Below are positions 8,971 to 16,965 of a stretch of 64,000 nt of DNA, piece after piece. The notes below the pieces were generated by a model. That model was given only the letters and a program-made list of their open reading frames with translations. It had not been told where the DNA came from and did no database searches. The translations under genes and the position numbers were made by a program. The stretch comes from Williamsia muralis NBRC 105860 (GTDB lineage: Bacteria > Actinomycetota > Actinomycetes > Mycobacteriales > Mycobacteriaceae): the NCBI RefSeq assembly GCF_001598915.1, contig NZ_BDAP01000009.1:1-64000 (forward strand), in the 5' to 3' direction. The first letter of the stretch is position 1. Each line of letters starts with the position of its first letter.

Positions 8971-8998
8971 GTGTGCGATGATCTGATCAGTCGCACAC
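8971..8998. promoter_or_regulatory. Long palindrome upstream of the GGDEF-EAL gene
   Basis: GTGTGCGA (8971-8978) and TCGCACAC (8991-8998) are perfect inverted arms. Pairing extends inward through TGATC/GATCA with one bulged base. No T-tract follows, so an operator for the gene starting at 9078 (or a terminator for the UvrA-like gene ending at 8923) are both possible. I favour an operator. Confidence 0.4.
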
Positions 8999-9077
8999 GG
9001 TGTGCTCGCGCTCGATCCCGCCCCGTGGAATCGTCGTTCGCAGGGTCACATGCGCGTCGGAGAGGGGTGGGCGGCGC

Positions 9078-11276
9078 ATGGCCGGATTCGTGGACGACCC
9101 GCAGATACTGCGCGCGATCCTCGAGTTGTCTCCCGACCTGATCGTGGTGTCCGAGTTCTCGGGACGGGTGGTGTACGTCAACCCCGCCGGCCGGGAACTG
9201 GTCGGTCTTTGGACCGATAACCGGCCTGATGGGGAATTGTCGACAGCAGATTTCTTCACTCCGGCGGGCTTGTCGATCTCCGATGAGGTCGAGGAGAACC
9301 TCAGGTCACGGGGGTACTGGCGTGGTCGCAGTGAGTTACAGCATTTTCATACCCGTGCCCGCATCGCGGTGACACTCACGACCTTTGTTGTGGAGCGGTC
9401 CGACGGCCAGCCATCGGTGATCGCAACCATCGTCCGTGATCGCCGCCGGGGAGATGAACGTGATCGCCGGCTGCGCGAGGTCGCCGACGCTGCAGCTCAG
9501 TTCGGCGCCGAACAGAAAGCCGTCGCCGAGCTGAGCCGGCTCGCGCTGGAGGCCGAACTCCCTCAACTGCTGACCGCTGCGACCGCGGCTGCGGTGACGC
9601 TGGTCGGGGTGGAAACCGCCATGGTCACCCGGGTAGACGAGTTCGACAGCACACGCCTGAGCCTCGAGGCGGTCACCGGCCCGCGGGGAGACGGCTTCGA
9701 CGTGCCCGCGGGCAATCACTCGCTCATGGGCTACACCATGAACACTGCCGATGTGGTGGTGTGCCCGGACCGCCTGGCAGAAACCCGATTTCCCACCGAG
9801 GTGATGAAGAGCTACGGCCTGCGTAGTGGTGTCGGCATACCCATTGCCGGTGCGACCGCGCCATGGGGAGCGCTCTCGGTCCACAGTGCCGACGCGCGCG
9901 ATTATGCCGATCGCGACATCACGTTCCTCCAGACCGTGGCAGATGTGCTGTCCGCGGCCATCCGGCGCATTGAGCTCGACCGCCAAGTGCGCCAGCGCAG
10001 CATGCATGACCCTCTCACCGACCTCCCCAATCGCGCTCTGGCCTATGCGTGCATCGACGAAGCCCTCGAAAGGGTAGAGGCCGCCGATACCCACGTCGCG
10101 GTGCTGCTCCTGGATGTCGACGACTTCAAACTCATCAACGACAGCCTGGGGCACGAAGCGGGCGATCTCGCCCTCGTTCGGTTCGCCCAGCGACTCAGAA
10201 CCGCTGTGCGGGAACAGGATGTGGTGGCCCGTCTCGGAGGCGACGAGTTCCTGATCCTCTGCGAAGAGGTGCGCGACATCGCCGAGGCACAGCAGATCGC
10301 GCATTCCATCACCGAGCTGCTGGGCGCTCCCTACGCGCATGGCAGTGCGCCGACGCCGTTGAGTGCCAGCATCGGTGTCGCCGTCAGCGAACCGGGCTCG
10401 TCCCGGCGGGAACTGATTCATCGGGCCGATCTCGCGATGTACCGGGCCAAGGACATGGGCGCCGGTGGCCATGCGGTCTACGACGATGACGACGTGTACG
10501 ACGCCGAGCGGATCCGGTCGTTGTCCATCGACCTGCGGTCGGCGCTCGAACGCGGCGAGCTCACCTTGCACTACCAGCCGTTGGTGGAGATCGCGTCGGG
10601 GCGAATCGTCGCGGTCGAGGCACTCGCGAGATGGAACCATCCGGTCCATGGCCCGGTCAGTCCGGTGGAGTTCGTGGCCGTTGCCGAAAGGACAGGATTG
10701 GCAACGGATCTCGGGACATGGGCTTTGGCCGAGGCGTGTGCACAGGCGGCCAGGTGGCGGGAGTTCACCGCGGTGTCGATCCGGGTCAACGTGAGTGCGC
10801 TGCAATTGCGCGACCCGGCCTTTCCGCGGGTGGTCTCACGGGTACTGGCCGCGACCGGCCTCGAAGCATCCGCACTCGGGCTCGAGATCACCGAGACGGT
10901 GTGGGTGTCCGACACCGCGAGGGTGGCAGGCACACTCACCGAGCTACACAACATGGGGGTGTCCCTGTTGCTCGACGACCTCGGCAGGGGCCACAGCTCG
11001 ATCTACTACCTGGATCGCTATCCGGTGTTCGAGTGCTTCAAGATCGACAAGTCGTTCATAGCAGACCTTCCGGGTGCCCGGCCGGAGGCGATCGTGTCCG
11101 CGATCGTGGGCCTGGCACGGGCTTTCGACGTCACCGTCGTGGGCGAAGGTGTGGAGACCGCCGAGCAGCTCGAGGCTCTGCGGGCGTGCGGTGCGGACTA
11201 TGCGCAGGGTTACCACCTCGGCCGGCCCGCCGCTGCGGACGACGTGACGGCAACGTTGCGGTCAGCGATCGTGTGA
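9078..11276 (+). CDS. PAS-GAF-GGDEF-EAL cyclic-di-GMP signalling protein
   Basis: A 732-residue cytoplasmic protein with no membrane segment. Order: PAS (about 10-110), GAF (about 150-305), GGDEF (about 320-475), EAL (about 490-730). The diguanylate cyclase site is an intact GGDEF, preceded by an RxxD (REQD) inhibitory site at the canonical five-residue distance. The phosphodiesterase half keeps EALARW, NVSALQL, EITETVW, the DD of LLDDLGRGHSS, IDKSFI, and the E and Q of VGEGVET and QGYHLGRP. Both c-di-GMP synthesis and breakdown are therefore possible, switched by the sensor domains. ATG 9078 follows the strong SD gaggggtgggcgg. Confidence 0.9.
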   Translation: MAGFVDDPQILRAILELSPDLIVVSEFSGRVVYVNPAGRELVGLWTDNRPDGELSTADFFTPAGLSISDEVEENLRSRGYWRGRSELQHFHTRARIAVTLTTFVVERSDGQPSVIATIVRDRRRGDERDRRLREVADAAAQFGAEQKAVAELSRLALEAELPQLLTAATAAAVTLVGVETAMVTRVDEFDSTRLSLEAVTGPRGDGFDVPAGNHSLMGYTMNTADVVVCPDRLAETRFPTEVMKSYGLRSGVGIPIAGATAPWGALSVHSADARDYADRDITFLQTVADVLSAAIRRIELDRQVRQRSMHDPLTDLPNRALAYACIDEALERVEAADTHVAVLLLDVDDFKLINDSLGHEAGDLALVRFAQRLRTAVREQDVVARLGGDEFLILCEEVRDIAEAQQIAHSITELLGAPYAHGSAPTPLSASIGVAVSEPGSSRRELIHRADLAMYRAKDMGAGGHAVYDDDDVYDAERIRSLSIDLRSALERGELTLHYQPLVEIASGRIVAVEALARWNHPVHGPVSPVEFVAVAERTGLATDLGTWALAEACAQAARWREFTAVSIRVNVSALQLRDPAFPRVVSRVLAATGLEASALGLEITETVWVSDTARVAGTLTELHNMGVSLLLDDLGRGHSSIYYLDRYPVFECFKIDKSFIADLPGARPEAIVSAIVGLARAFDVTVVGEGVETAEQLEALRACGADYAQGYHLGRPAAADDVTATLRSAIV

Positions 11277-11384
11277 CCAGGCGTAGGACTCGACGCCAAC
11301 AAGAGATGAACTCGGATCTGCTCGTCCTGCCCAGGAACCGCTCGTGCGTTAGGTTTTCGCGGTACCAGACGACAGGGCGATGGG

Positions 11385-12473
11385 ATGGGTGTGCGAAAGA
11401 ATCTCTTGGCGACAACGATGGCCGCGATGGCCGCGATGGTCGCGACGGTGGGACTGGTCGCGTGTGGCAGCGACTCGACCGGTTCGACCGAGAGCGCGAC
11501 GACCGTGCCGTCGGCATCCGAAGCGGAGTCGCCGAAATCCTTTGACTTGCAGGCGCATCGCGGCGGACGCGGCGAATACACCGAGGAATCGCTGCATGCG
11601 TTCGACCAGGCCCTGTCCCTCGGGGTCAGCACCCTCGAGTTGGACATCGTGCTGACCAAGGACAATCAGCCGCTCATCTGGCACGATCCGAAAATAGACG
11701 AGACCAAATGCGCGGACACCGCAGCGGCGACACCGGGCGACCCGCAGTTCCCGTACGTCGGCGACCTCGTCCACGATCTGACCCTCGCGCAGATCCGAAC
11801 CCTCAACTGCGACAAGGTGCTCGCCGGCTACCCCGAAGCGCAGCCGGTGGCTGGGAACAAGATAGCGGTTCTGCCAGAACTGTTCACACTCGTCGAGACA
11901 CGGGGCGCCGACGCGGTGCGGTTCAACATCGAGACCAAGATCGAGGCAGAGAAACGGGCAGACTCGGCGACACCGGAGGAGTTCGTCGACGTCACCTTGG
12001 CGGCGGTGAAAGAGGCGGGCATGGTTGGCCGGGTCAGCATTCAGAGCTTCGACTGGCGCACACTGCCGCTGGTGCACGACGCCGAGCCGAGCATTCCGTT
12101 GGTGGCGCTCTGGGATGAGACCACATGGAAGAAGGATTCTCAGTGGCTCGGCCCGGTTGACTTCGACGCGGTGGGCGGCGATGTGATCAAAGGGGCTTCA
12201 TCGATCGACGGTGTGACGGTGTTGTCGCCCGGTTATGTGAACCCGTACCCCGACGGACAGGTACCGCCCGCGGGCTACACGCTGGTGGCCGATGAGGACT
12301 TCGTGTCCCGAGCGCATGAGTCCGGGTTGGCCGTGATCCCGTGGACCATCAACGATCCCGCCGTGATGGACGCACAGATCGAAGCGGGTGCAGACGGCAT
12401 CATCACCGACTACCCCACTCGCCTGCGAGAGGTGATGGCCACTCGGGGGATGACCTTGCCCGCGCCTGCGTGA
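11385..12473 (+). CDS. Secreted glycerophosphodiester phosphodiesterase lipoprotein
   Basis: A 362-residue GDPD-family enzyme that cleaves glycerophosphodiesters to sn-glycerol-3-phosphate and an alcohol. Signal peptide with lipobox LVACG (Cys about residue 27). The TIM-barrel signature is present: the catalytic HRGGRGEYTEES, ELDIVLTKDNQPLIWHD with metal-binding Glu/Asp and second His, the later FNIETK, and the C-terminal PWTINDPAVM and DGIITDYP. Size and architecture match GlpQ-type periplasmic enzymes. ATG 11385 is chosen because it starts the signal peptide. It converges on the GH43 gene, with 16 bp between them. Confidence 0.9.
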   Translation: MGVRKNLLATTMAAMAAMVATVGLVACGSDSTGSTESATTVPSASEAESPKSFDLQAHRGGRGEYTEESLHAFDQALSLGVSTLELDIVLTKDNQPLIWHDPKIDETKCADTAAATPGDPQFPYVGDLVHDLTLAQIRTLNCDKVLAGYPEAQPVAGNKIAVLPELFTLVETRGADAVRFNIETKIEAEKRADSATPEEFVDVTLAAVKEAGMVGRVSIQSFDWRTLPLVHDAEPSIPLVALWDETTWKKDSQWLGPVDFDAVGGDVIKGASSIDGVTVLSPGYVNPYPDGQVPPAGYTLVADEDFVSRAHESGLAVIPWTINDPAVMDAQIEAGADGIITDYPTRLREVMATRGMTLPAPA

Positions 12474-12489
12474 GCCCCTGGCGGTTGGC

Positions 12490-13950
12490 CTAAGCGTTGT
12501 CGAGTGACGTCGACAGCCCGGCGAGCCCACTGCCGACCGAGTTCCCCGCTTTTGTGGCCGTGACTGTCCCGAACTCGACGGGCGCATCGACGGTCGCGCC
12601 CGCATAGGCGAAGATGCCATAGATCCCGGCGGGGGCCTCCGGTGGAACCGTGTACGTGACCGTCTGTTCCATCGTCTGCCCGGGTTTGAGGTCCACTGGA
12701 ATCGGTGCGAGAACGCTTGTGCCTGTTGCGCTGCCTGGTTGCGCCACATCCACCCACACCTGCCCGACGTAGGGTGCGTCGGCGGGTGCGGAGACCATCA
12801 GCTTGGCGTTCAGGGGACCACCGCCCTCGGGTAGTTCGGTCGGTGTCTCCGGGGAGAGCCGGACCTGCACCGGCAGCTTGGTCTGCGGAGACGCCGGCCC
12901 CGTCGATGCGGGCGAGCCGTCGCCGACCTCCGGCCAGCCGTTGGCCCACACGATGCGGTCGATCATCCCTTCACGTCGCTGGGCGCCACTGGGCAACTGA
13001 AGGTCATCGCGTGGAACGGCGTGATACACAATCCAATCCGCTCCGGCGTCGTCGGTGACAACGGTGTTGTGCCCGGGGCCGGCCCATGCCTGACTGCCGG
13101 CGAGGATGAGCGCGCCGCCGCCGGCGTTCAGGTCGTCGCCCTTGCGGTCGAGGTACGGCCCGGTGAGTGACTGCGAACGGCCGGCAAGAACTCGGTATGC
13201 GGTGTCGGCGCCGTTGCAGCAGTTGCCCGCCGAGACGAACAGGTAGTAGTAGCCGTCGCGGAAGATGACCTCGGGGCCTTCGAACCGGTCGTCGGCCACC
13301 CGGACCGGGGCTCCGGCCGCAGCATTTCCCTCCGGGTTGAGCGGTATCGCGTACACGCCGTGGAAGTTGCCGACGAACATGGTCTTCGTCTTTCCGTCGT
13401 CCCAGAGGAACGGATCGATGGTGCCCCCGACGCCGACGTCCTGCGCGCAGAACACCGGATGGCCCAGATCGGTCCACGGTCCTGTCGGACCCGGTGCGGT
13501 TGCCAGGCCGATGCAGGGGTTCTTCTCGTCGTAGAGCGCGTAGTACAGCGAATAGGTGCCGTTCGACTCCGAAATGTCTGGGGCCCAGGCGAGTCTGCCC
13601 GGTGGGTGCCAGCCGGGCGCCTCGTCGAACACGTCGCCAACGTACTTCCAGTCCACCAGGTCGAACGAGGTGAACACGGTCATGTTGTGCTCGCCCTGGC
13701 CATCGCCCCAGTCGTCGGCGGTGGCGTACATGTAATACCGGCCGTCTTGCGCGCGGATCACGGTCGGGTCGGCCGCTACCGGCTGCACGATCGACTGTGC
13801 CATCGCGGACGGCACCGGTGCGAGCAACACGACGAGTAGAGCCAGGAGAGCAGGAACCGCTAGGCGGCGGGCATGTGCCCAACGACGCCCGTCTGTCGGT
13901 CCCGTGCTCGAATCGATCGGTTCAGCGGCCGGAGCCCCCCACGCGTGCAT
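12490..13950 (-). CDS. Secreted glycoside hydrolase family 43 protein
   Basis: A 486-residue exported enzyme. The signal sequence follows a longer N-terminal leader, with the hydrophobic core VPALLALLVVLLAPVPSAMA ending near residue 51. The five-bladed propeller carries the GH43 catalytic triad: general base Asp in AADPTVIRAQDG, pKa-setting Asp in GTIDPFLWDDG, general acid Glu in RFEGPEVIF. GH43 enzymes are arabinanases, arabinofuranosidases or xylosidases; arabinan/arabinogalactan of plant or mycolata wall origin are plausible targets. The C-terminal ~110 residues form a beta-rich accessory domain. ATG 13950 is preceded by aaggagcg. No transporter or regulator for arabinose lies beside it. 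Confidence 0.85.
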   Translation of the reverse strand: MHAWGAPAAEPIDSSTGPTDGRRWAHARRLAVPALLALLVVLLAPVPSAMAQSIVQPVAADPTVIRAQDGRYYMYATADDWGDGQGEHNMTVFTSFDLVDWKYVGDVFDEAPGWHPPGRLAWAPDISESNGTYSLYYALYDEKNPCIGLATAPGPTGPWTDLGHPVFCAQDVGVGGTIDPFLWDDGKTKTMFVGNFHGVYAIPLNPEGNAAAGAPVRVADDRFEGPEVIFRDGYYYLFVSAGNCCNGADTAYRVLAGRSQSLTGPYLDRKGDDLNAGGGALILAGSQAWAGPGHNTVVTDDAGADWIVYHAVPRDDLQLPSGAQRREGMIDRIVWANGWPEVGDGSPASTGPASPQTKLPVQVRLSPETPTELPEGGGPLNAKLMVSAPADAPYVGQVWVDVAQPGSATGTSVLAPIPVDLKPGQTMEQTVTYTVPPEAPAGIYGIFAYAGATVDAPVEFGTVTATKAGNSVGSGLAGLSTSLDNA

Positions 13951-14088
13951 GTCGCTCCTTGCCGCAACTCACCATTCAGGTCGCGGCAAACATATCCAGC
14001 TCAAGTTGAGGTTTAGACTTCAGCCACGCTGCGACATCGTGCTGTGACGAAACCGTGTTCGGCCGGTTATGCGTCCAGCGTGGCGAAG

Positions 14089-14970
14089 TCAGACGAATTG
14101 CAAGGTCTCGATGATCAACCGGGTGGCAGCGCGGCCCTCAGGGGTCGGTGTCAGCGGGTAGATGTGCAATCCGGAGGGGCAGGTGTTGAGCTCCACATCC
14201 GAACCCGCCGCGCTCGCTTGCTCGTGGAATCGCAGGGCATCCGGGTACAACATGTCGTGCGTGCCGATGTGCACCGTCGTCGGGGCGAGCCCACCGAGGT
14301 CGCCGTACATCGGGCTGACCTCCGGGTGCGTCAGTGGTTTGTCGGGAGCCCACACCCGTGCTGCCATGTCCAACGTGGACCGGTTGAGCCATGGGTCGTG
14401 ACGCTCGACGCGAGCGATGTCGGGATTGCTGAGGGACAGGTCGAGCCAGGGCGAGATGAGGATCAGGCGCTGAGGCGGGCGCAGGTTCTGGTCACGCGCG
14501 GTCTGTGCCATCAGCAACGCCAGACCGCCGCCGGCGGAATCGCCGACCAGTGCGATGGGCGACCCGGGGTGTTCGGTCACCAGTCGCTGATACACCGCAG
14601 TGATGAACGGAAGGGCGTCCCGATGGTCGTAGCGGGGGGCAAGCCCGTACATCGGCACCTCGACCCGCATGCCGGCGTCGGCCAGCTGCGCGATGAAAGC
14701 CCAATGCTGGGCACTGATCTCGCTGACATAAGCGCCGCCGTAGAAGTACAGCACCGTGGTCTGGGGGCGGACTCGACGCGGGGTGACGCTGTAACTACGG
14801 AAACCGCCGATCGAGCGGCGTTTGACGATGTGCGAGGTGTACATCGGTTCCGGGGGCGACACGACCTTCTTGGGCCGGTAGATCTGTCGGCGTGCGCGCT
14901 CCGCGGTGCTGGTGAGGGACAACCCGTTCAGCCTCAGCATCGTCGACAGTGCTTTCATCTGAATACTCAT
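14089..14970 (-). CDS. Alpha/beta hydrolase fold-3 (HSL-family) esterase
   Basis: A 293-residue carboxylesterase/lipase of the hormone-sensitive-lipase family. Oxyanion-hole motif is YFYGGAY (an HGGG variant). The nucleophile elbow is GDSAGG, the acid Asp is in GTHDMLYPD and the catalytic His in GLHIYPL. No signal peptide is visible. Mycobacterial Lip proteins of this type cleave short- to medium-chain acyl esters. It diverges from the flavin oxidoreductase gene at 15107. Confidence 0.87.
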   Translation of the reverse strand: MSIQMKALSTMLRLNGLSLTSTAERARRQIYRPKKVVSPPEPMYTSHIVKRRSIGGFRSYSVTPRRVRPQTTVLYFYGGAYVSEISAQHWAFIAQLADAGMRVEVPMYGLAPRYDHRDALPFITAVYQRLVTEHPGSPIALVGDSAGGGLALLMAQTARDQNLRPPQRLILISPWLDLSLSNPDIARVERHDPWLNRSTLDMAARVWAPDKPLTHPEVSPMYGDLGGLAPTTVHIGTHDMLYPDALRFHEQASAAGSDVELNTCPSGLHIYPLTPTPEGRAATRLIIETLQFV

Positions 14971-15106
14971 CTGTGTCGAGATTAGACCGTGGACCTGTGT
15001 TCAACCTGCAGCAACGTGTGAGATTTTGCTGATGATCCCGCGAGACCTATCTCACGGTCGGGTGGGTCGTGGAATCGGCACCTGGCCTCGGTGGTTGAGG
15101 TGTGGC

Positions 15107-16192
15107 GTGACCACACCAGCACTCTTCACGCCCTTGACCCTGCGCGATCTGACCATCGCGAACCGCGCTTGGCTTGCACCGATGTGCCAGTACAGCTGCT
15201 TTGCCGAAGACGGCGTGCCCACGGACTGGCACCTGGTCCATCTCGGCGCCCGGGCCACCGGCGGGTTCGGCCTGATTCTCACCGAAGCCGCCGCAGTCAC
15301 GCCCGACGGGCGGATCAGCCCCCAGGACGCCGGCATCTGGAACGACGAACAGGCAGCAGGATGGCGTCGAATCGTGGACTTCGTGCACGAGCAGGGTTCG
15401 GCGATCGGCGTCCAACTGGCGCACGCGGGCCGCAAGGCTTCGACGTACGCCCCGATGGCCGACGCCGAGGGCAGCATCGCTGATGCAGACGGCGGCTGGG
15501 TGACCAGCGCCCCGTCTGCTGTTGCATTCGAGGGCTACGACACGCCGTCGGCCCTGACGCGCGATGGCATCGCAGGCGTTGTCGATGCGTTTGCCGCCGC
15601 GGCGTCCCGGGCAGATGAGGCCGGCTTCGACGTCGTCGAGATCCATGCTGCTCACGGGTACCTGCTCCACGAGTTCTTCTCGCCGTTGTCGAACATCCGC
15701 GAGGACGAGTATGGCGGCGATTTCGAAGGCCGCACCCGGATCTTGCTCGAGGTCGTCGAAGCCGTTCGCCGTGTGTGGCCTGACGGGAAGCCCCTGTTCG
15801 TGCGACTCTCGGCGACCGACTGGACAGAGGGTGGGTGGACGGTGGACGACAGCGCTCGGCTGGCCGCACTCGTCGAACCGCTGGGAGTCGACCTGATCGA
15901 CGTCTCCAGTGGCGGGAATGTTCTGGCAGACATCCCGGTGGGTCCCGGCTACCAGGTCGACTTCGCCAAGGCCATTCTCGAGCAGTCGGGTGTTCCCACT
16001 GCGGCGGTCGGCCTGATCACCGAGCCAGGGCAGGCGGAGAAGATCCTCGAGGCAGAGTCCGCACACGCTGTACTGCTGGCCCGAGCTGGTCTCCGTGAGC
16101 CGGCGTGGCCACTGCGCGCGGCGCACGAACTGGGTCTGACCTGGCGAGAGGCCCCTTACCCGCCGCAGTACACGCGCGGCGCCTGGCGTTGA
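15107..16192 (+). CDS. NADH:flavin oxidoreductase (old yellow enzyme, YqjM class)
   Basis: A 361-residue FMN-dependent ene-reductase, reducing activated C=C bonds with NAD(P)H. YqjM-class features: APMCQYSCFA with the redox-tuning Cys, QLAHAGRKAS, the active-site His pair in EIHAAHGYLLHEFFSPLSN, and the C-terminal phosphate-binding region (AVGLIT ... ARAGLREP). GTG 15107, with ggttgagg upstream, gives the family's usual length; upstream in-frame codons lack a ribosome site. It stands in a divergent arrangement with the esterase gene at 14089. Confidence 0.9.
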   Translation: MTTPALFTPLTLRDLTIANRAWLAPMCQYSCFAEDGVPTDWHLVHLGARATGGFGLILTEAAAVTPDGRISPQDAGIWNDEQAAGWRRIVDFVHEQGSAIGVQLAHAGRKASTYAPMADAEGSIADADGGWVTSAPSAVAFEGYDTPSALTRDGIAGVVDAFAAAASRADEAGFDVVEIHAAHGYLLHEFFSPLSNIREDEYGGDFEGRTRILLEVVEAVRRVWPDGKPLFVRLSATDWTEGGWTVDDSARLAALVEPLGVDLIDVSSGGNVLADIPVGPGYQVDFAKAILEQSGVPTAAVGLITEPGQAEKILEAESAHAVLLARAGLREPAWPLRAAHELGLTWREAPYPPQYTRGAWR

Positions 16193-16238
16193 TCGATCCC
16201 GGGTTGCGCCTACACGCGATATCCCGACAATCGAGTAG

Positions 16239-16769
16239 GTGCCCCCGGATCTGCTGAGCCGCCCCGTCGATCGGTTCGAACGAAGGCTACGACGAGTGTC
16301 GGCGCTGTGCGTGGTGATCGCCTGCATGATGTCGGTGCTCACAGGAGTCCTGGTGTGGGACATGGCCGAACGGTCACCCATCGCCGAGCCGGTGGCTGCG
16401 GTACGAGCGGTGACCGATGAGACGGCCATGCCCGCCACCGCCCAGACGATCGGCACCCCGGCCGTGGCGGTCCGGGCGCACTGGGAGTGGGAGTCGCAAC
16501 GACGTGACGGTGTGATCGCAGTACCGGCGGGTACCCCCGCGGGCAGTAACCGCGACATCCCCGTCGACGAGAACGGCGACTGGGCACCGGCCGGTGCTGC
16601 CTTCGGGGGACCGATCCCACGAGTGGGACCCGCGGTGCTACTGGCGATGCTGGTGGGCGTAGGCGGAATCGTTGTGATCCGGCAGGTGACCCGCAGAGCG
16701 GTCGAACAGCGACACGACCGATATTGGACCGAACAACTCGCCCGCTTCTTCGCCACCCGACCGGACTGA
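16239..16769 (+). CDS. Rv1733c-like membrane protein
   Basis: A 176-residue protein with two membrane segments (about 22-41 and 128-148) enclosing an extracytoplasmic domain that contains AHWEWES and VPVDENGDWAPAGAA-like features. This matches the actinobacterial Rv1733c family; in M. tuberculosis the founding member is a dormancy-regulon antigen of unknown biochemical role. The start is GTG 16239, immediately after taggt, with no clear Shine-Dalgarno. It converges on the ybdD gene with four bases between the stops. Confidence 0.75.
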   Translation: MPPDLLSRPVDRFERRLRRVSALCVVIACMMSVLTGVLVWDMAERSPIAEPVAAVRAVTDETAMPATAQTIGTPAVAVRAHWEWESQRRDGVIAVPAGTPAGSNRDIPVDENGDWAPAGAAFGGPIPRVGPAVLLAMLVGVGGIVVIRQVTRRAVEQRHDRYWTEQLARFFATRPD

Positions 16770-16773
16770 CGGA

Positions 16774-16965
16774 TCAGCAGCAGCGGCCCTGCGGATTCCG
16801 GTCCTGATCGCGGTACCGGGTACGCCAGTAATCGCGCTCGGTCATCGGGACATCGGCCGGGTGGTGCGCCCGGTGATGGGCGAGGTAGCGCTGATAGTCG
16901 CTGTCACCCATCATCGCTCCCACATACCAGCGCACCGCGTCTGAACCGCGGCGGAGTACGTCCAT
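16774..16965 (-). CDS. YbdD/YjiX family small protein
   Basis: A 63-residue basic protein of the DUF466 (YbdD/YjiX) family, which typically lies directly downstream of cstA or btsT. Recognisable core: GDSDYQRYLAHHRAHHP and MTERDYWRTRYRDQD, ending in the family's Cys-rich GRCC tail. Its function is unsettled; the constant pairing suggests an accessory role in CstA-type transport. ATG 16965 overlaps the cstA stop (ATGA), giving translational coupling. Confidence 0.85.
   Translation of the reverse strand: MDVLRRGSDAVRWYVGAMMGDSDYQRYLAHHRAHHPADVPMTERDYWRTRYRDQDRNPQGRCC

Noticed and set aside
14044-14985. A 313-codon plus-strand frame over the esterase gene
   Set aside because: The minus-strand gene carries the full catalytic triad of an HSL esterase. 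The plus frame has no domain and no ribosome site.
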